From NCBI GenBank assembly GCA_902581605.1, contig CACHPE010000005.1:1-64000 (forward strand): DNA of 64,000 bases. The letters are read 5' to 3'. The position numbers and the translations under genes were made by a program. Positions 53,808-63,676 of this stretch are shown here, piece by piece. Source of the DNA: an uncultured Pelagibacteraceae bacterium. Lineage in GTDB: Bacteria > Pseudomonadota > Alphaproteobacteria > Pelagibacterales > Pelagibacteraceae. Below the pieces are notes generated by a model. That model ran no database searches, had not been told where the DNA came from, and saw nothing but the letters and a program-made list of their open reading frames with translations. The first letter of the stretch is position 1; each line of letters starts with the position of its first letter.

Positions 53808-55313
53808 TTACATCACTACGCCTACTTGCCAAGGATTGAACTCCTCGTCACCATAGCCGTTAATTTCACTCTTAGATTTGTTTCCTGAAGCAGTATTAAC
53901 AATTAGTTCAAATATTTTTTGACCAACTTGTTCAACTTTTTCTTTGCCTTCAGCAATTGTTCCACAATTAATATCCATATCTTCTGACATTTTTTCAAAC
54001 ATAGCTGAGTTTGTTGAAAGTTTTAAACTTGGAACTGGTTTGCAACCAAAACAAGATCCACGTCCAGTTGTAAAACAAATTACATTAGCACCTGATGCTA
54101 CTTGACCTGTAACAGACACAGGGTCGTAACCAGGGGAGTCCATAAAATTAAAGCCTTTGTTTTTTAAAGGTTCTGCATAGTGCAGTACATCTTGAAGGAT
54201 AGAATTACCTCCTTTTGCAACAGCACCTAACGATTTTTCTAAAATTGTCGTAAGGCCACCTTTTTTATTTCCTGGGGCTGGGTTATTATCCATAGAACTA
54301 TTATTGATTGAAGTATAATGTCTCCACCACTCTAATCTTTCAATCAGCTTGTCAGCAGTCTCTTGAGAGCTAGCTCTATTAATTAATAAATGTTCAGCTC
54401 CATAAATCTCAGGAGTTTCAGATAAAATTGAACTTCCACCTTTCTTAACTAGGAGATCTGCTGCAACACCTAATGCAGGATTTGCAGTTATTCCAGAATA
54501 TCCATCTGAGCCACCACACTGAAGAGCTAAAGTTAGATGACTTACAGGTTGTGAGGTTCTCTGCACATTGTTTGCTTCTGAAAGCAAATTTTTAATTTGA
54601 GATAAAACTTTTTCGACTATTTTTTTAGTCCCACCTTCATCTTGAATTGTCAAAAAATGAATTCGGTTATGTTTCTTTAATGATTCATCAAATAAACTGA
54701 CTTGTGCACATTCACATCCTAAACCTATTACAAAAACATGAGAAAAATTAGGATGATTTTTAAATCCATCAATAGTCCTTTGGAAAATTTGCATTCCTTC
54801 ACTTTCTGTATTCATTCCACATCCGGTTGAGTGAGTAATTGGTACTATACCATCGATACTTGGGTAATCTTTTAAAATGTCAGAATATTTAATCCTTTCA
54901 ACAATCATTTTAGTGACAGTCGCTGAGCAGTTTACTGTACTCACTATTCCAATATAATTTCTAGTAGCAACCTGTCCATTGTCTCTTAAAATTCCATTAA
55001 AGAAGGTATCTGCTTTTTCATCTACAATGTGTTTTTTGTCTGTTACTTTAAATTCTCTTTTAAACTCTCTAAATTCTAAATTATGGGAGTGGACATGTTG
55101 TCCAGGTTTGATTTCATCTAAAGCAAAACCAATAATTTGATCATATTTAATGATTGGATCACCTTTTTTAATTGTTTTTAAACAAACTTTATGTCCAAAA
55201 GGGATTGGATCGATAGTGCTAATCTCATGACCTTCAATTTTTGTTTTTTCAGGAATAATAAATTGACTAACACCCACATTGTCATTCTTATTTAAAACTA
55301 TTAGATTATTCAT
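53808..55313 (-). CDS. UxaA-family altronate/galactarate dehydratase-like protein
   Basis: 501 aa, combining an N-terminal SAF-like domain (about 1-85; PGQHVHSHNLEF at its end) with the C-terminal dehydratase part: THSTGCGMNTE, GLGCECAQVS, LQCGGSDGYSGITANPALG, TGRGSCFGCKPVPSLKLSTNS. Cysteines and acidic residues for iron are in place. It removes water from a hexonate such as D-altronate. Head gene of the minus-strand unit, divergent from ilvD/edd (45 nt). Confidence 0.9.
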   Translation of the reverse strand: MNNLIVLNKNDNVGVSQFIIPEKTKIEGHEISTIDPIPFGHKVCLKTIKKGDPIIKYDQIIGFALDEIKPGQHVHSHNLEFREFKREFKVTDKKHIVDEKADTFFNGILRDNGQVATRNYIGIVSTVNCSATVTKMIVERIKYSDILKDYPSIDGIVPITHSTGCGMNTESEGMQIFQRTIDGFKNHPNFSHVFVIGLGCECAQVSLFDESLKKHNRIHFLTIQDEGGTKKIVEKVLSQIKNLLSEANNVQRTSQPVSHLTLALQCGGSDGYSGITANPALGVAADLLVKKGGSSILSETPEIYGAEHLLINRASSQETADKLIERLEWWRHYTSINNSSMDNNPAPGNKKGGLTTILEKSLGAVAKGGNSILQDVLHYAEPLKNKGFNFMDSPGYDPVSVTGQVASGANVICFTTGRGSCFGCKPVPSLKLSTNSAMFEKMSEDMDINCGTIAEGKEKVEQVGQKIFELIVNTASGNKSKSEINGYGDEEFNPWQVGVVM

Positions 55314-55358
55314 AAAATTATTATATAACTATAAATCTAAAGAGACCATTAAACAATT

Positions 55359-57143
55359 ATGCCTAAAAAAAGAAAAAAAAGTTTCAGAAGTCAGCAGTGG
55401 TTTAATAACCCAAAAAACCCAGATATGACGGCTTTGTATCTAGAAAGATATTTAAATTATGGTCTTACTAGAAAAGAATTACAATCTGGAAACCCAATAA
55501 TAGGAATAGCTCAATCTGGTAGTGACCTTTCACCATGTAATAGGCATTTTATGTCACTAAGTAAGAGAATAAAAGATGGAATTAGAAGAGCTGGGGGTAT
55601 ACCCATGGAGTTTCCAACTCATCCAATTCAGGAAACTGGAAAAAGACCAACAGCAATGTTGGATAGAAACCTTTCATATTTATCTTTAGTAGAAGTTTTA
55701 TATGGTTACCCTATTGATGGAGTAATCTTAACAACAGGATGTGATAAAACTACTCCTGCAGCTTTAATGGCAGCTGCGACTGTAAACATTCCTGCAATAG
55801 TTTTATCTGGTGGCCCTATGTTGGATGGAGTTTATAAGGGAAAATTAGCTGGTTCAGGAATGGTAGTTTGGGAAGCTAGAAAAATGTTAGCTAAAGGAGA
55901 AATTAAATATGAGGAATTTATGGATATGGTTTCATCATCCTCACCAAGTGCTGGACATTGTAATACAATGGGAACAGCATCTTCAATGAACTCAGTTGCA
56001 GAAGCATTAGGAATGTCTTTACCAGGAGGTGCAGTTATTCCTGCTCCTTACAGAGAAAGAGATCAAATTTCTTACGAAACAGGAAAAAGAATTGTTGGAA
56101 TGGTTTATGAAGATTTAACCCCATCAAAAATTATGACACGTAAAGCTTTTGAAAACGCAGTAGTAGTAGCGAGCGCTATAGGAGGATCTAGTAACTGCAC
56201 AGCTCATTTAAGTGCTATCGCTAAACATATGGGAATTAAATTTGATCTATCTGATTGGCAAAAACTTGGACACAACATTCCTTTATTGGTAAATTGCCAA
56301 CCTGCAGGAGAATACTTAATGGAAAGTTTTCACAGAGCTGGAGCAATACCTGCGGTAATGAAGGAATTAATTAAAAATAAAAAAATTCATACAAATATAA
56401 AGACAGTTACAGGAAAAACTGTAGGAGAAAATTTAAGAAAGAAAGTTGATGTAGATAATAAAGTAATTAAAACATTTAAGAATGCATTAACTGAAAAAGC
56501 TGGTTTTTTGGTTATGAGAAGTAATTTTTTCTCGTCTGCTATAATGAAAACATCTGTAATCAGCAAGGAATTTAAAGATCAATATTTATCAAACCCTAAA
56601 CACCCAAATGTTTTTGAATGTAAAGCTATAGTTTTTGATGGTCCTGAGGATTATCATAAAAGACTTAATGATAAGAAGTTAAAAATAGATGAAAACTCTC
56701 TGTTAATTATTAGAGGTTGCGGACCTGTTGGTTATCCAGGATCAGCTGAAGTAGTTAATATGCAACCACCAGACAGATTATTAAAAAAAGGAATAAGACA
56801 TCTACCAACTCTTGGAGACGGAAGACAAAGTGGAACATCAGAAAGTCCATCAATACTTCATGTTTCACCAGAGTCAGCAATAGGTGGAGATCTAGGAATT
56901 GTTAAAACTTACGATAAAATTAAAATAGACTTAAATAAAAGAAGAGTTGATTTATTGATTTCTCAAGCTGAATTTAAAAAACGAAGAAAAAATAAAAAAG
57001 TATTTAAACCAAACAACCAAACTCCTTGGCAGGAAATATTTAGAAATACTGTTGGTCAATTAGATGATGGTGCATGCATTAATTCTCGAGGTAAATATTT
57101 AGACGTATCTCATACGAAAGGTTTACCAAGAGACTCTCACTAA
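55359..57143 (+). CDS. IlvD/Edd-family sugar-acid dehydratase
   Basis: 594 aa. TTGCDKTTPAALMAA, SAGHCNTMGTASSMN and GGSSNCTAHLSAIA are iron-sulfur and substrate motifs of the family; GCGPVGYPGSAEVVNM and LGDGRQSGTS define the C-terminal half. It resembles the arabonate/galactonate-type branch more than IlvD itself (longer N-terminus QQWFNNPKNPDMTALYLER). It would dehydrate an aldonate to a 2-keto-3-deoxy acid. First gene of the plus-strand sugar-acid run. Confidence 0.9.
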   Translation: MPKKRKKSFRSQQWFNNPKNPDMTALYLERYLNYGLTRKELQSGNPIIGIAQSGSDLSPCNRHFMSLSKRIKDGIRRAGGIPMEFPTHPIQETGKRPTAMLDRNLSYLSLVEVLYGYPIDGVILTTGCDKTTPAALMAAATVNIPAIVLSGGPMLDGVYKGKLAGSGMVVWEARKMLAKGEIKYEEFMDMVSSSSPSAGHCNTMGTASSMNSVAEALGMSLPGGAVIPAPYRERDQISYETGKRIVGMVYEDLTPSKIMTRKAFENAVVVASAIGGSSNCTAHLSAIAKHMGIKFDLSDWQKLGHNIPLLVNCQPAGEYLMESFHRAGAIPAVMKELIKNKKIHTNIKTVTGKTVGENLRKKVDVDNKVIKTFKNALTEKAGFLVMRSNFFSSAIMKTSVISKEFKDQYLSNPKHPNVFECKAIVFDGPEDYHKRLNDKKLKIDENSLLIIRGCGPVGYPGSAEVVNMQPPDRLLKKGIRHLPTLGDGRQSGTSESPSILHVSPESAIGGDLGIVKTYDKIKIDLNKRRVDLLISQAEFKKRRKNKKVFKPNNQTPWQEIFRNTVGQLDDGACINSRGKYLDVSHTKGLPRDSH

Positions 57144-57144
57144 T

Positions 57145-58113
57145 ATGAAGCCAAAAATATTAGTTTCTAGAAAAATCTCAGATTTAGCAGAAGAAAAACT
57201 TCAAAAAGAATTTGAAGTAACTCTTAATCCAAAAGACGAGCCTATTCCAGAAAGTGAATTATTAAAAATTATTAATGATTATAATGGAATGATTTCGACT
57301 GGTTTTGACAAAATTAGCGAAAATTTTTTTAATAATTTAAATGGTAAATTAAAAATTATTGCTCAAGTTGGTGTTGGTTATGATAATATTTCAATAAAAT
57401 CCGCAAAAGAAAAAAAAATTAAAGTTACAAATACCCCTAATGTTTTAAATGAAGCAGTAGCAGAAACGACTATTCTATTAATTCTGGCAGCTTCAAGAAG
57501 AATTGGTGAAGCATACAATCTAGTGAAAACAGACAATTGGAAAAATCAAAAACCTGATCTTACCAAATTTATGATTGGAAACTCTGTTACAGGTAAAACT
57601 TTAGGTATCATTGGTATGGGTCGTATCGGAAGAATGGCTGCAAAAAGTGCTAAAGCATTTGGTATGAAGATTATTTATTACAACCGAAATAAACTTTCTA
57701 ATGATCAAGAAGATGGTGCAAAATATTATTCTGATTTAAATACAATGCTACCAGAGTGTGATTTTTTAAGTATTCATACACCTGCAACAGCTGAGACCAA
57801 ACATATTCTTAATTCATCAACAATAAGTTTGTTACCAAAGCATGCTGTGGTTATTAACACCTCAAGAGGATCAACTATTGATGATGATGCATTGATAGAT
57901 GCATTAGAAAATAAAAAAATTTATGCAGCAGGATTGGATGTTTTTAATAATGAGCCAAATTTAGATAAAAGATATTTAAAATTAGATAACTGTTTTGTTC
58001 TACCTCATATCGGTAGTGCGACTCATGAGACTAGATTGGCAATGAGCATGATGGCAGTGGATAATATTTATTGTTTTTTCAATACAAAACCTCTTATTTC
58101 AGAAGTAGTTTAG
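57145..58113 (+). CDS. D-2-hydroxyacid dehydrogenase (glyoxylate/hydroxypyruvate reductase type)
   Basis: 322 aa. GKTLGIIGMGRIGRMAAKSA is the NAD(P) motif; the catalytic triad lies in NTSRGSTIDDDAL (Arg), LDVFNNEP (Glu) and PHIGSATHETR (His). Reduces a 2-keto acid or aldehyde such as glyoxylate. One nt after ilvD/edd; a short 6-bp hairpin at 58115-58129 follows the stop. Confidence 0.93.
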   Translation: MKPKILVSRKISDLAEEKLQKEFEVTLNPKDEPIPESELLKIINDYNGMISTGFDKISENFFNNLNGKLKIIAQVGVGYDNISIKSAKEKKIKVTNTPNVLNEAVAETTILLILAASRRIGEAYNLVKTDNWKNQKPDLTKFMIGNSVTGKTLGIIGMGRIGRMAAKSAKAFGMKIIYYNRNKLSNDQEDGAKYYSDLNTMLPECDFLSIHTPATAETKHILNSSTISLLPKHAVVINTSRGSTIDDDALIDALENKKIYAAGLDVFNNEPNLDKRYLKLDNCFVLPHIGSATHETRLAMSMMAVDNIYCFFNTKPLISEVV

Positions 58114-58114
58114 A

Positions 58115-58129
58115 ACAACTATAAGTTGT
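58115..58129 (+). terminator. Short hairpin after the 2-hydroxyacid dehydrogenase gene
   Basis: acaact (58115-58120), 3-nt loop, agttgt (58124-58129), right after the TAG. It lacks a T-run, so it may be a weak terminator or processing site. The following 108 nt include a TATATATA-rich stretch that probably contains the TRAP operon promoter. Confidence 0.4.
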
Positions 58130-58237
58130 CTGTTCAATGAATATATATAATTTCTATATATAAAAGTTAAACGAAATTATTGATCTCAAAAATCATTTAT
58201 GGTTAAATTTCAAAAAAACATAAACGAGAGGAAGATA

Positions 58238-59254
58238 ATGTTTAAACTTATATCTAAAACTATAGCAGCTGTAGCTATTGTTTCAGTGGCTTTATTTGGC
58301 TCTGCAAATGCAAAGACTTTAAAGATTGAAACTCACTTTACAGCTAGTTCACCAAATGGTGAAGTTGCTGCTCAATTCGCTAAAAACGTTGAAATGTTTT
58401 CTGGCGGAAGCTTAAAAATAGAAATGTTCTACTCATCATCAGTAACAGGTAAGTCAGCTGAGGTATTTAACTCTGCACAAACTGGAATTATTGATTGTGA
58501 TATGACTGGTGCAGGTTACCAAACAGGTAAAAATGCAGCATTCCAATTCGCAGGTGATGTAATGGGTGGATACGATAACCCATATCAACAATATGAATTC
58601 TTGAATTTCCCAGGAGCTCAAGAAGCTGTTGATGCACTTTACAACAAATATGGAATGACATTAATTGGTTGGTGGATACCAGGACATGAGTCTTTAATAT
58701 CTAGCAGACCAATTCCAGATGTTGCTTCATTAAAAGACTTTAAATTTAGATCACCTCCAGGAATGGAAAGTATGATCTTTACAGCATTAGGTGCTAAGCC
58801 AATCGTAATGGACTTTGGTGAAGTTCCAACTGCTTTACAAACTGGTCTAATTGATGGTGCTGACTATTCATCTTTAGCTACTAACTATGCAGGTGGACAT
58901 TATGAGCAAAATAAATATGCTACATACCCAGGTTTCCACTCTATGCCAGCTGACCACTTAGCTTGTAACACAAAAGTATGGAACAAGTTAAAGCCTCATG
59001 AAAAAGGTGCAATGAAAGCAGGTATTGAAATTGCTGGAAGAACTATCACTAGCTTAGTTGAGAGAAAAAACGCAGAAGCTGTTAAAGCTTTAAATGAAAT
59101 GGGCGTTACTCTTCATGACTGGTCTAGAGAAGATAGACTTAAATTCAGACAAGCTGCTCTAGCTGCTTGGGAAGAATGGAAGACTAAATCTCCAGAAGCT
59201 GCAGCACTTATTGAGATACACAAAGCTTATATGAAAGCTAACGGTATCATGTAA
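58238..59254 (+). CDS. dctP: TRAP transporter substrate-binding protein (DctP family)
   Basis: 338 aa from the ATG at 58238, chosen because GAGAGGAAG sits just upstream and a signal peptide (FKLISKTIAAVAIVSVALFGSANA) begins there; an ATG at 58199 is less likely. KFRSPPGMESM contains the Arg that binds substrate carboxylates, and the LQTGLIDGADYSS motif is typical. Periplasmic receptor for a carboxylate, likely a sugar acid or keto acid given its neighbours. A GC-rich hairpin follows. Confidence 0.95.
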   Translation: MFKLISKTIAAVAIVSVALFGSANAKTLKIETHFTASSPNGEVAAQFAKNVEMFSGGSLKIEMFYSSSVTGKSAEVFNSAQTGIIDCDMTGAGYQTGKNAAFQFAGDVMGGYDNPYQQYEFLNFPGAQEAVDALYNKYGMTLIGWWIPGHESLISSRPIPDVASLKDFKFRSPPGMESMIFTALGAKPIVMDFGEVPTALQTGLIDGADYSSLATNYAGGHYEQNKYATYPGFHSMPADHLACNTKVWNKLKPHEKGAMKAGIEIAGRTITSLVERKNAEAVKALNEMGVTLHDWSREDRLKFRQAALAAWEEWKTKSPEAAALIEIHKAYMKANGIM

Positions 59255-59267
59255 TAAAAAAAATTTT

Positions 59268-59289
59268 GGAGGGCCTGTAAAGGCCCTTC
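59268..59289 (+). terminator. Intercistronic hairpin between dctP and dctQ
   Basis: AGGGCCT (59270-59276) and AGGCCCT (59281-59287) with a GTAA loop form a perfect 7-bp stem, extended to 9 bp by G-C and G-U pairs. It lies 13 nt after the dctP stop and 22 nt before dctQ. It is like the hairpins after the other two binding-protein genes in this window. Confidence 0.78.
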
Positions 59290-59311
59290 GAATTACCTAA
59301 ATTTTTACGCA

Positions 59312-59881
59312 ATGATCGATAAAGAATTACAAGAACAAAATCAAAAAGTTGCGAGTAAAGATGATTTTCCAATTAATTGGATTGATAGAGTTTCCTTATT
59401 TTTAAGTCACACAATTAAATATCTAATTCCTGTAATTGTAATTGTGATGATGTATGAAATTTTTATGAGATATGTATTGTTTAAACCAACTTTGTGGGCG
59501 AATGAACTATGTTTATGGTTGGCTGGAGTTTGTTATTTAGTTGGTGGAATATATGCAACAAGATTAAGAAGCCATATTAGAATAGTATTATTGTATGATT
59601 GGGTTAGTAGACCAACACAGAGAATTTTTGACCTAATTAGTACGATAATAATTGTTCTTTTCGCTACAGCTGTAATTTATGGAGGTATGGAAGATGCATA
59701 CAGATCATTTATAAATTGGGAGAGATTTGCAACTTATTGGGATCCACCAATTCCAGCTACTATGAAGCCACTAACACTTCTATGTGTTTTTCTTATTGCT
59801 GTTCAATCTGTAAATAATTTAATTATTGATTGGAGAAATCCTAAAGAAAAACAATACGACCCTTCTAAAGAATTAAAATAA
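59312..59881 (+). CDS. dctQ: TRAP transporter small membrane subunit (DctQ)
   Basis: 189 aa, four hydrophobic helices, with MYEIFMRYVLFKPTLWANELCLWLAG matching the DctQ core (RY...P..W..E). About 25 hydrophilic residues at the N-terminus. Pairs with DctM, 1 nt downstream. Confidence 0.93.
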   Translation: MIDKELQEQNQKVASKDDFPINWIDRVSLFLSHTIKYLIPVIVIVMMYEIFMRYVLFKPTLWANELCLWLAGVCYLVGGIYATRLRSHIRIVLLYDWVSRPTQRIFDLISTIIIVLFATAVIYGGMEDAYRSFINWERFATYWDPPIPATMKPLTLLCVFLIAVQSVNNLIIDWRNPKEKQYDPSKELK

Positions 59882-59882
59882 T

Positions 59883-61199
59883 ATGGATATAGGATCACTT
59901 TCGATAATACTTATAGTAGGATTGTTATTACTTATATCTATAGGTGTTCCTATGGGTTTTGCATCTGGTTTTATGGGTGCAGTGCTAGTGTTTTTATATA
60001 TAGGAGAACATGCATTAGGAATATTGCTTTCAAGATATTACTCTCTTGTTGTCACTTATTCATTTTTATCAGTTCCATTATTTATATTTATGGCCTCCTT
60101 GCTCGAACGTTCGAACATCGCAAGAGATCTTTATGACGCTTTAAATGCGTGGTTAAGAAAGACTAGAGGTGGAGTAGGAGTCGTTACTGCCATCATGGCA
60201 ACAATTATGGCGGCGATGAGTGGAATTATTGGTGGAGAAATAGTTTTATTAGGTTTGATTGCACTGCCTCAAATGTTGAGATTAAAATACGATCAGGATA
60301 TGTCGATCGGTATCATTTGTGCATCAGGATCTTTGGGAACAATGATACCACCTTCAATTGTTTTAATTATTTATGGATTAACAACAGAAACTTCTATTAC
60401 AATGTTATTCCAAGAAGCAATTGTTCCAGGTTTAATGATCTCAGGTTTAATTATTACATATATTTTAATTCGAACAAGATTACAGCCACATTTAGCACCT
60501 TTAAGTGATGAACCAGCTTTAACATTAAAAGAAAAAATGTCATACCTCCCAGGTCTTTTACCTCCGATCGGTATAGTAATTATTGTATTAGGTTCAATTT
60601 ATTCTGGAATGACAGGAATTACTGAAGCAGCTGGTATGGGAGTAGTTGCTACATTAATTATAATTTTTGCAAGAAAAGAACTCACTTGGTTTTTATTTAA
60701 AGATGCATTAACTAGAACTTTCAAAGCATCAGGAACTATTTTAACTATAACTTTTGGAGCTACAGTTTTAGCAGGTGCTTATTCTCTTGCTGGAGGTCCT
60801 AAATATGTAGCTGAAACTATTTTGGCTTATGATTTAAAACCAATGTATTTAATCTTCATGATGCAGATTATGTTTTTGATTATGGGAGCATTTATGGATT
60901 GGGTTGGAATTGTATTGTTAGCAATGCCTGTATTTTTACCAATAGTTATAGCTCTTGGATTTGATCCTATTTGGTTTGGGATATTATTTTGCGTAAATAT
61001 GCAAGTTTCATTTTTAAGTCCACCGTTCGGGCCCGCAGCTTTTTATTTAAAATCTGTTGCTCCTCCACATATTTCTTTAACAGATATATTTAGAGGCTTT
61101 GCTCCATTTATAGTAATTCAATTAATTGTATTAGCATGTGTTATGTTTTTTCCAGAAGCAATGACGCAAAACTTCCACGAGTTTAAACCGAAACCATGA
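59883..61199 (+). CDS. dctM: TRAP transporter large membrane subunit (DctM)
   Basis: 438 aa, about 12 helices. LLLISIGVPMGFASGFMGA, SGIIGGEIVLLG, SGSLGTMIPPSIVLIIYG and FLSPPFGPAAFYLKSVAP are DctM hallmarks. It moves substrate with Na+ or H+. It overlaps the next gene by 4 nt, tying transport to catabolism. Confidence 0.95.
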   Translation: MDIGSLSIILIVGLLLLISIGVPMGFASGFMGAVLVFLYIGEHALGILLSRYYSLVVTYSFLSVPLFIFMASLLERSNIARDLYDALNAWLRKTRGGVGVVTAIMATIMAAMSGIIGGEIVLLGLIALPQMLRLKYDQDMSIGIICASGSLGTMIPPSIVLIIYGLTTETSITMLFQEAIVPGLMISGLIITYILIRTRLQPHLAPLSDEPALTLKEKMSYLPGLLPPIGIVIIVLGSIYSGMTGITEAAGMGVVATLIIIFARKELTWFLFKDALTRTFKASGTILTITFGATVLAGAYSLAGGPKYVAETILAYDLKPMYLIFMMQIMFLIMGAFMDWVGIVLLAMPVFLPIVIALGFDPIWFGILFCVNMQVSFLSPPFGPAAFYLKSVAPPHISLTDIFRGFAPFIVIQLIVLACVMFFPEAMTQNFHEFKPKP

Positions 61200-62065
61200 T
61201 GAAAATAGGCTTTATTGGAACAGGTCTTATGGGCCTGCCAATGGCTAAAAATTTATTAAAATCAGATTTTAAACTAAAAGTATTCAATCGTTCAATTAAT
61301 AAAGCAGAACCTTTGAAAGAGTTTGGTGCTGAAATATCAAAAACATTAGGTGAAGTTGTTAAAGATAATGACTTTATTATTACAATGTTAACAGATGATA
61401 GCGCTGTTGATGCAATAATGAGTAATTCAGATTTATTAGAAAATTTAAAATCTGGATCAACTTTTATTGATATGAGTTCGGTTAAACCAACGACAGCAAC
61501 AAAACATGGAAATAGTCTAAAATCAAAAAATGTAAATTATTTAGATGCACCAGTTTCAGGAGGAACAATTGGAGCTGAGGAAGCTTCATTAGCTATAATG
61601 GTTGGAGGAGAGCAAAGTGTCTTTGACAATTCTATAAATATTTTAAAAGCGATGGGAAATCCAACTTTAGTTGGACCAATTGGTAGTGGTCAAGTTTCAA
61701 AGTTAGCAAATCAAATTGTGGTAGGAGTTACAATAGGAGCGGTTGCGGAGGCAATAACTTTATGTGAAAAAGCTGGAGCTGACCCAGTAAAACTAATTAA
61801 AGCTCTTTCTGGAGGTTGGGCGGATAGTAAAATTTTACAAACTCATGGAAAAAGAATGATAGATAAAGATTTTACTCCAAAAGGTAAAACTTTTACCCAT
61901 TTAAAAGATATGAATAACATTTTAGAGTGTGCAAATTCATATAATACACATTTACCTATTTCAAATTTAGTGAAAGAAATGTATAAAACTCTTGTCGATA
62001 ATGGTCATGGAAATACTGATCATAGTTCACTTTATAATGAAATCGAAAGGATAAATAAAAAATGA
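61196..62065 (+). CDS. 3-hydroxyisobutyrate/tartronate semialdehyde reductase-family dehydrogenase
   Basis: 289 aa. IGFIGTGLMGLPMAKNLL (NAD(P) site), DAPVSGGTIGAEEASLAIMVGG (substrate loop) and GQVSKLANQIVVG with catalytic Lys give a complete GarR/HIBADH-type enzyme. It is translationally coupled to dctM and to the following SDR gene (4-nt overlaps). Exact substrate unknown. Confidence 0.92.
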   Translation: MMKIGFIGTGLMGLPMAKNLLKSDFKLKVFNRSINKAEPLKEFGAEISKTLGEVVKDNDFIITMLTDDSAVDAIMSNSDLLENLKSGSTFIDMSSVKPTTATKHGNSLKSKNVNYLDAPVSGGTIGAEEASLAIMVGGEQSVFDNSINILKAMGNPTLVGPIGSGQVSKLANQIVVGVTIGAVAEAITLCEKAGADPVKLIKALSGGWADSKILQTHGKRMIDKDFTPKGKTFTHLKDMNNILECANSYNTHLPISNLVKEMYKTLVDNGHGNTDHSSLYNEIERINKK

Positions 62066-62805
62066 GTGGTAGATTAGAAGGTAAAAAAATTATCGTAACA
62101 GCAGCAGGACAAGGAATTGGAAAAGCTACAGCAATTGCTTTTCAAAAAGAAGGTGCTCATGTCACTGCAACTGATTTAAATGATAAAACCTTAGCTGATT
62201 TAAATAAAGAATATCCTGAGATAAAAGTGCAAAAGTTAGACTCAACAGACAACAATGCAATTTTAGAATTTACTAAAACTTTAGATAAAGTTGATGTTTT
62301 ATTTAATGCTGTTGGGTTTGTTCATCATGGAACAATATTGGAATGTGATGAAAAAGATTGGGATTTTTCTACTAATGTAAATGTAAAGTCAATGTACTTT
62401 ATGTGTAAAGCTGTTTTACCTTTAATGATCAAACAAAATGGAGGAAGTATTATTAATATATCTTCATGTGCATCTAGTTTTAAAGGTTTTCCAAATAGAT
62501 TTGTTTATGGAACAACAAAGGGAGCAGTGATTGGTTTAACAAAAGCGATTGCATCAGATTTTGTTAAACAAAACATTAGATGTAATTCAATTGCACCAGG
62601 TACAGTTTATTCACCTTCTTGGCAAGATAGGGTAAATCAAAGCCCAGATCCTGTTCAAGCAAAAAAAGATTTTATAGCAAGACAACCCATGGGAAGATTA
62701 GGTACGGCAGAAGAAATAGCAGCTGTGGCTGTTTATTTAGCTAGTGATGATGCAACGTTTACAACAGGAAGTACAATTCATGTTGATGGTGGAATTTCAA
62801 TATAA
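62062..62805 (+). CDS. SDR-family dehydrogenase (BDH2 / 2-keto-3-deoxy-L-fuconate dehydrogenase-like)
   Basis: 247 aa. TAAGQGIGKATAIAF (NAD-binding TGxxxGIG variant), NAVGFVHHGTILECDEKDWDF, the Ser-Tyr-Lys triad in ISSCASSFKG...YGTTKG and CNSIAPGTVYSPSWQDR. The strong resemblance to mammalian BDH2 and bacterial relatives acting on 2-keto-3-deoxy-L-fuconate, followed by a FAH hydrolase and an enolase-family gene, suggests the oxidative fuconate route. Identity of substrate is inference. Confidence 0.9.
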   Translation: MSGRLEGKKIIVTAAGQGIGKATAIAFQKEGAHVTATDLNDKTLADLNKEYPEIKVQKLDSTDNNAILEFTKTLDKVDVLFNAVGFVHHGTILECDEKDWDFSTNVNVKSMYFMCKAVLPLMIKQNGGSIINISSCASSFKGFPNRFVYGTTKGAVIGLTKAIASDFVKQNIRCNSIAPGTVYSPSWQDRVNQSPDPVQAKKDFIARQPMGRLGTAEEIAAVAVYLASDDATFTTGSTIHVDGGISI

Positions 62806-62826
62806 TTAAACAACAAAAGGATAAAT

Positions 62827-63669
62827 ATGAAATTATTAAGAGTAGGACAAAAAGGAAGTGAAAAGCCAGCTATTATGGATAAAGATGGTAAAATTAGGGA
62901 TATAAGTTCACATATTAAAGATTTAAATCCTGATTTTTTAAACTTCGATACTTTTGCAAACTTACAAAATGCTGATTTATCGAATTTACCTGAATTATCC
63001 TCAAATGAAAGAATCGGCTCTTGTATAACAAACCCACGTAAGTTTATAGCTATAGGCCTTAATTATTCAGATCATGCTGCTGAAGTTGGTGCTGATATTC
63101 CAAAAGAACCAATAGTTTTTATGAAGGCAACTAGCTGCATAGCTGGACCCAACGATGATGTTGAAATAGTTTCAGGATCAAATAAATTAGACTGGGAGGT
63201 AGAGCTTGGTATTATAATTGGTAAAGAAGCCAAACATATTTCAGAAAATCAGTCACAGGATCATATTTTAGGTTATTGTTTAGTAAATGATGTAAGTGAA
63301 CGTGAGTGGCAACTTGAAAAAATGGGACAATGGGTTAAAGGAAAATCTCATGACACTTACGGTCCTGTTGGTCCACATTTAGTTACAAAAGATGAAATAT
63401 CAGACGTTAATAATTTAAAAATGAGTTTAGATGTAAATGGAAAAAGAATGCAAACAGGTAATACAAGCACAATGATATTTAATGTAGATGTGATAGTATC
63501 TTATTTGAGTAAGTATATGACTCTTTTACCAGGAGATATTATTACAACAGGTACACCTCCAGGAGTAGGTATGGGAATGAAGCCGCAGCAGTTCTTAAAA
63601 GCTGGCGATATGATGAAATTATCAGTTGAAAACTTAGGAGAGCAGAACTCAAAGGTAGTTGCTTTATAA
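62827..63669 (+). CDS. FAH-family hydrolase (2,4-diketo-3-deoxy-L-fuconate hydrolase-like)
   Basis: 280 aa. FIAIGLNYSDHAAEVG, FMKATSCIAGPNDDVEI, DWEVELGIIIG (metal-binding Glu/Asp), VNDVSEREWQ and GDIITTGTPPGVGMG are the FAH signature. In L-fuconate pathways this enzyme splits the diketo acid to pyruvate and lactate; ureidoglycolate lyase-annotated relatives look alike. It lies 21 nt after the SDR gene with an AAAGGA ribosome site. Confidence 0.92.
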   Translation: MKLLRVGQKGSEKPAIMDKDGKIRDISSHIKDLNPDFLNFDTFANLQNADLSNLPELSSNERIGSCITNPRKFIAIGLNYSDHAAEVGADIPKEPIVFMKATSCIAGPNDDVEIVSGSNKLDWEVELGIIIGKEAKHISENQSQDHILGYCLVNDVSEREWQLEKMGQWVKGKSHDTYGPVGPHLVTKDEISDVNNLKMSLDVNGKRMQTGNTSTMIFNVDVIVSYLSKYMTLLPGDIITTGTPPGVGMGMKPQQFLKAGDMMKLSVENLGEQNSKVVAL

Positions 63670-63676
63670 TCTTGTT

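Noticed and set aside
58141-58162. TATATATA-rich palindrome upstream of dctP
   Set aside because: Simple AT repeats are common in this genome; it may be part of a promoter but nothing distinguishes it as an operator.
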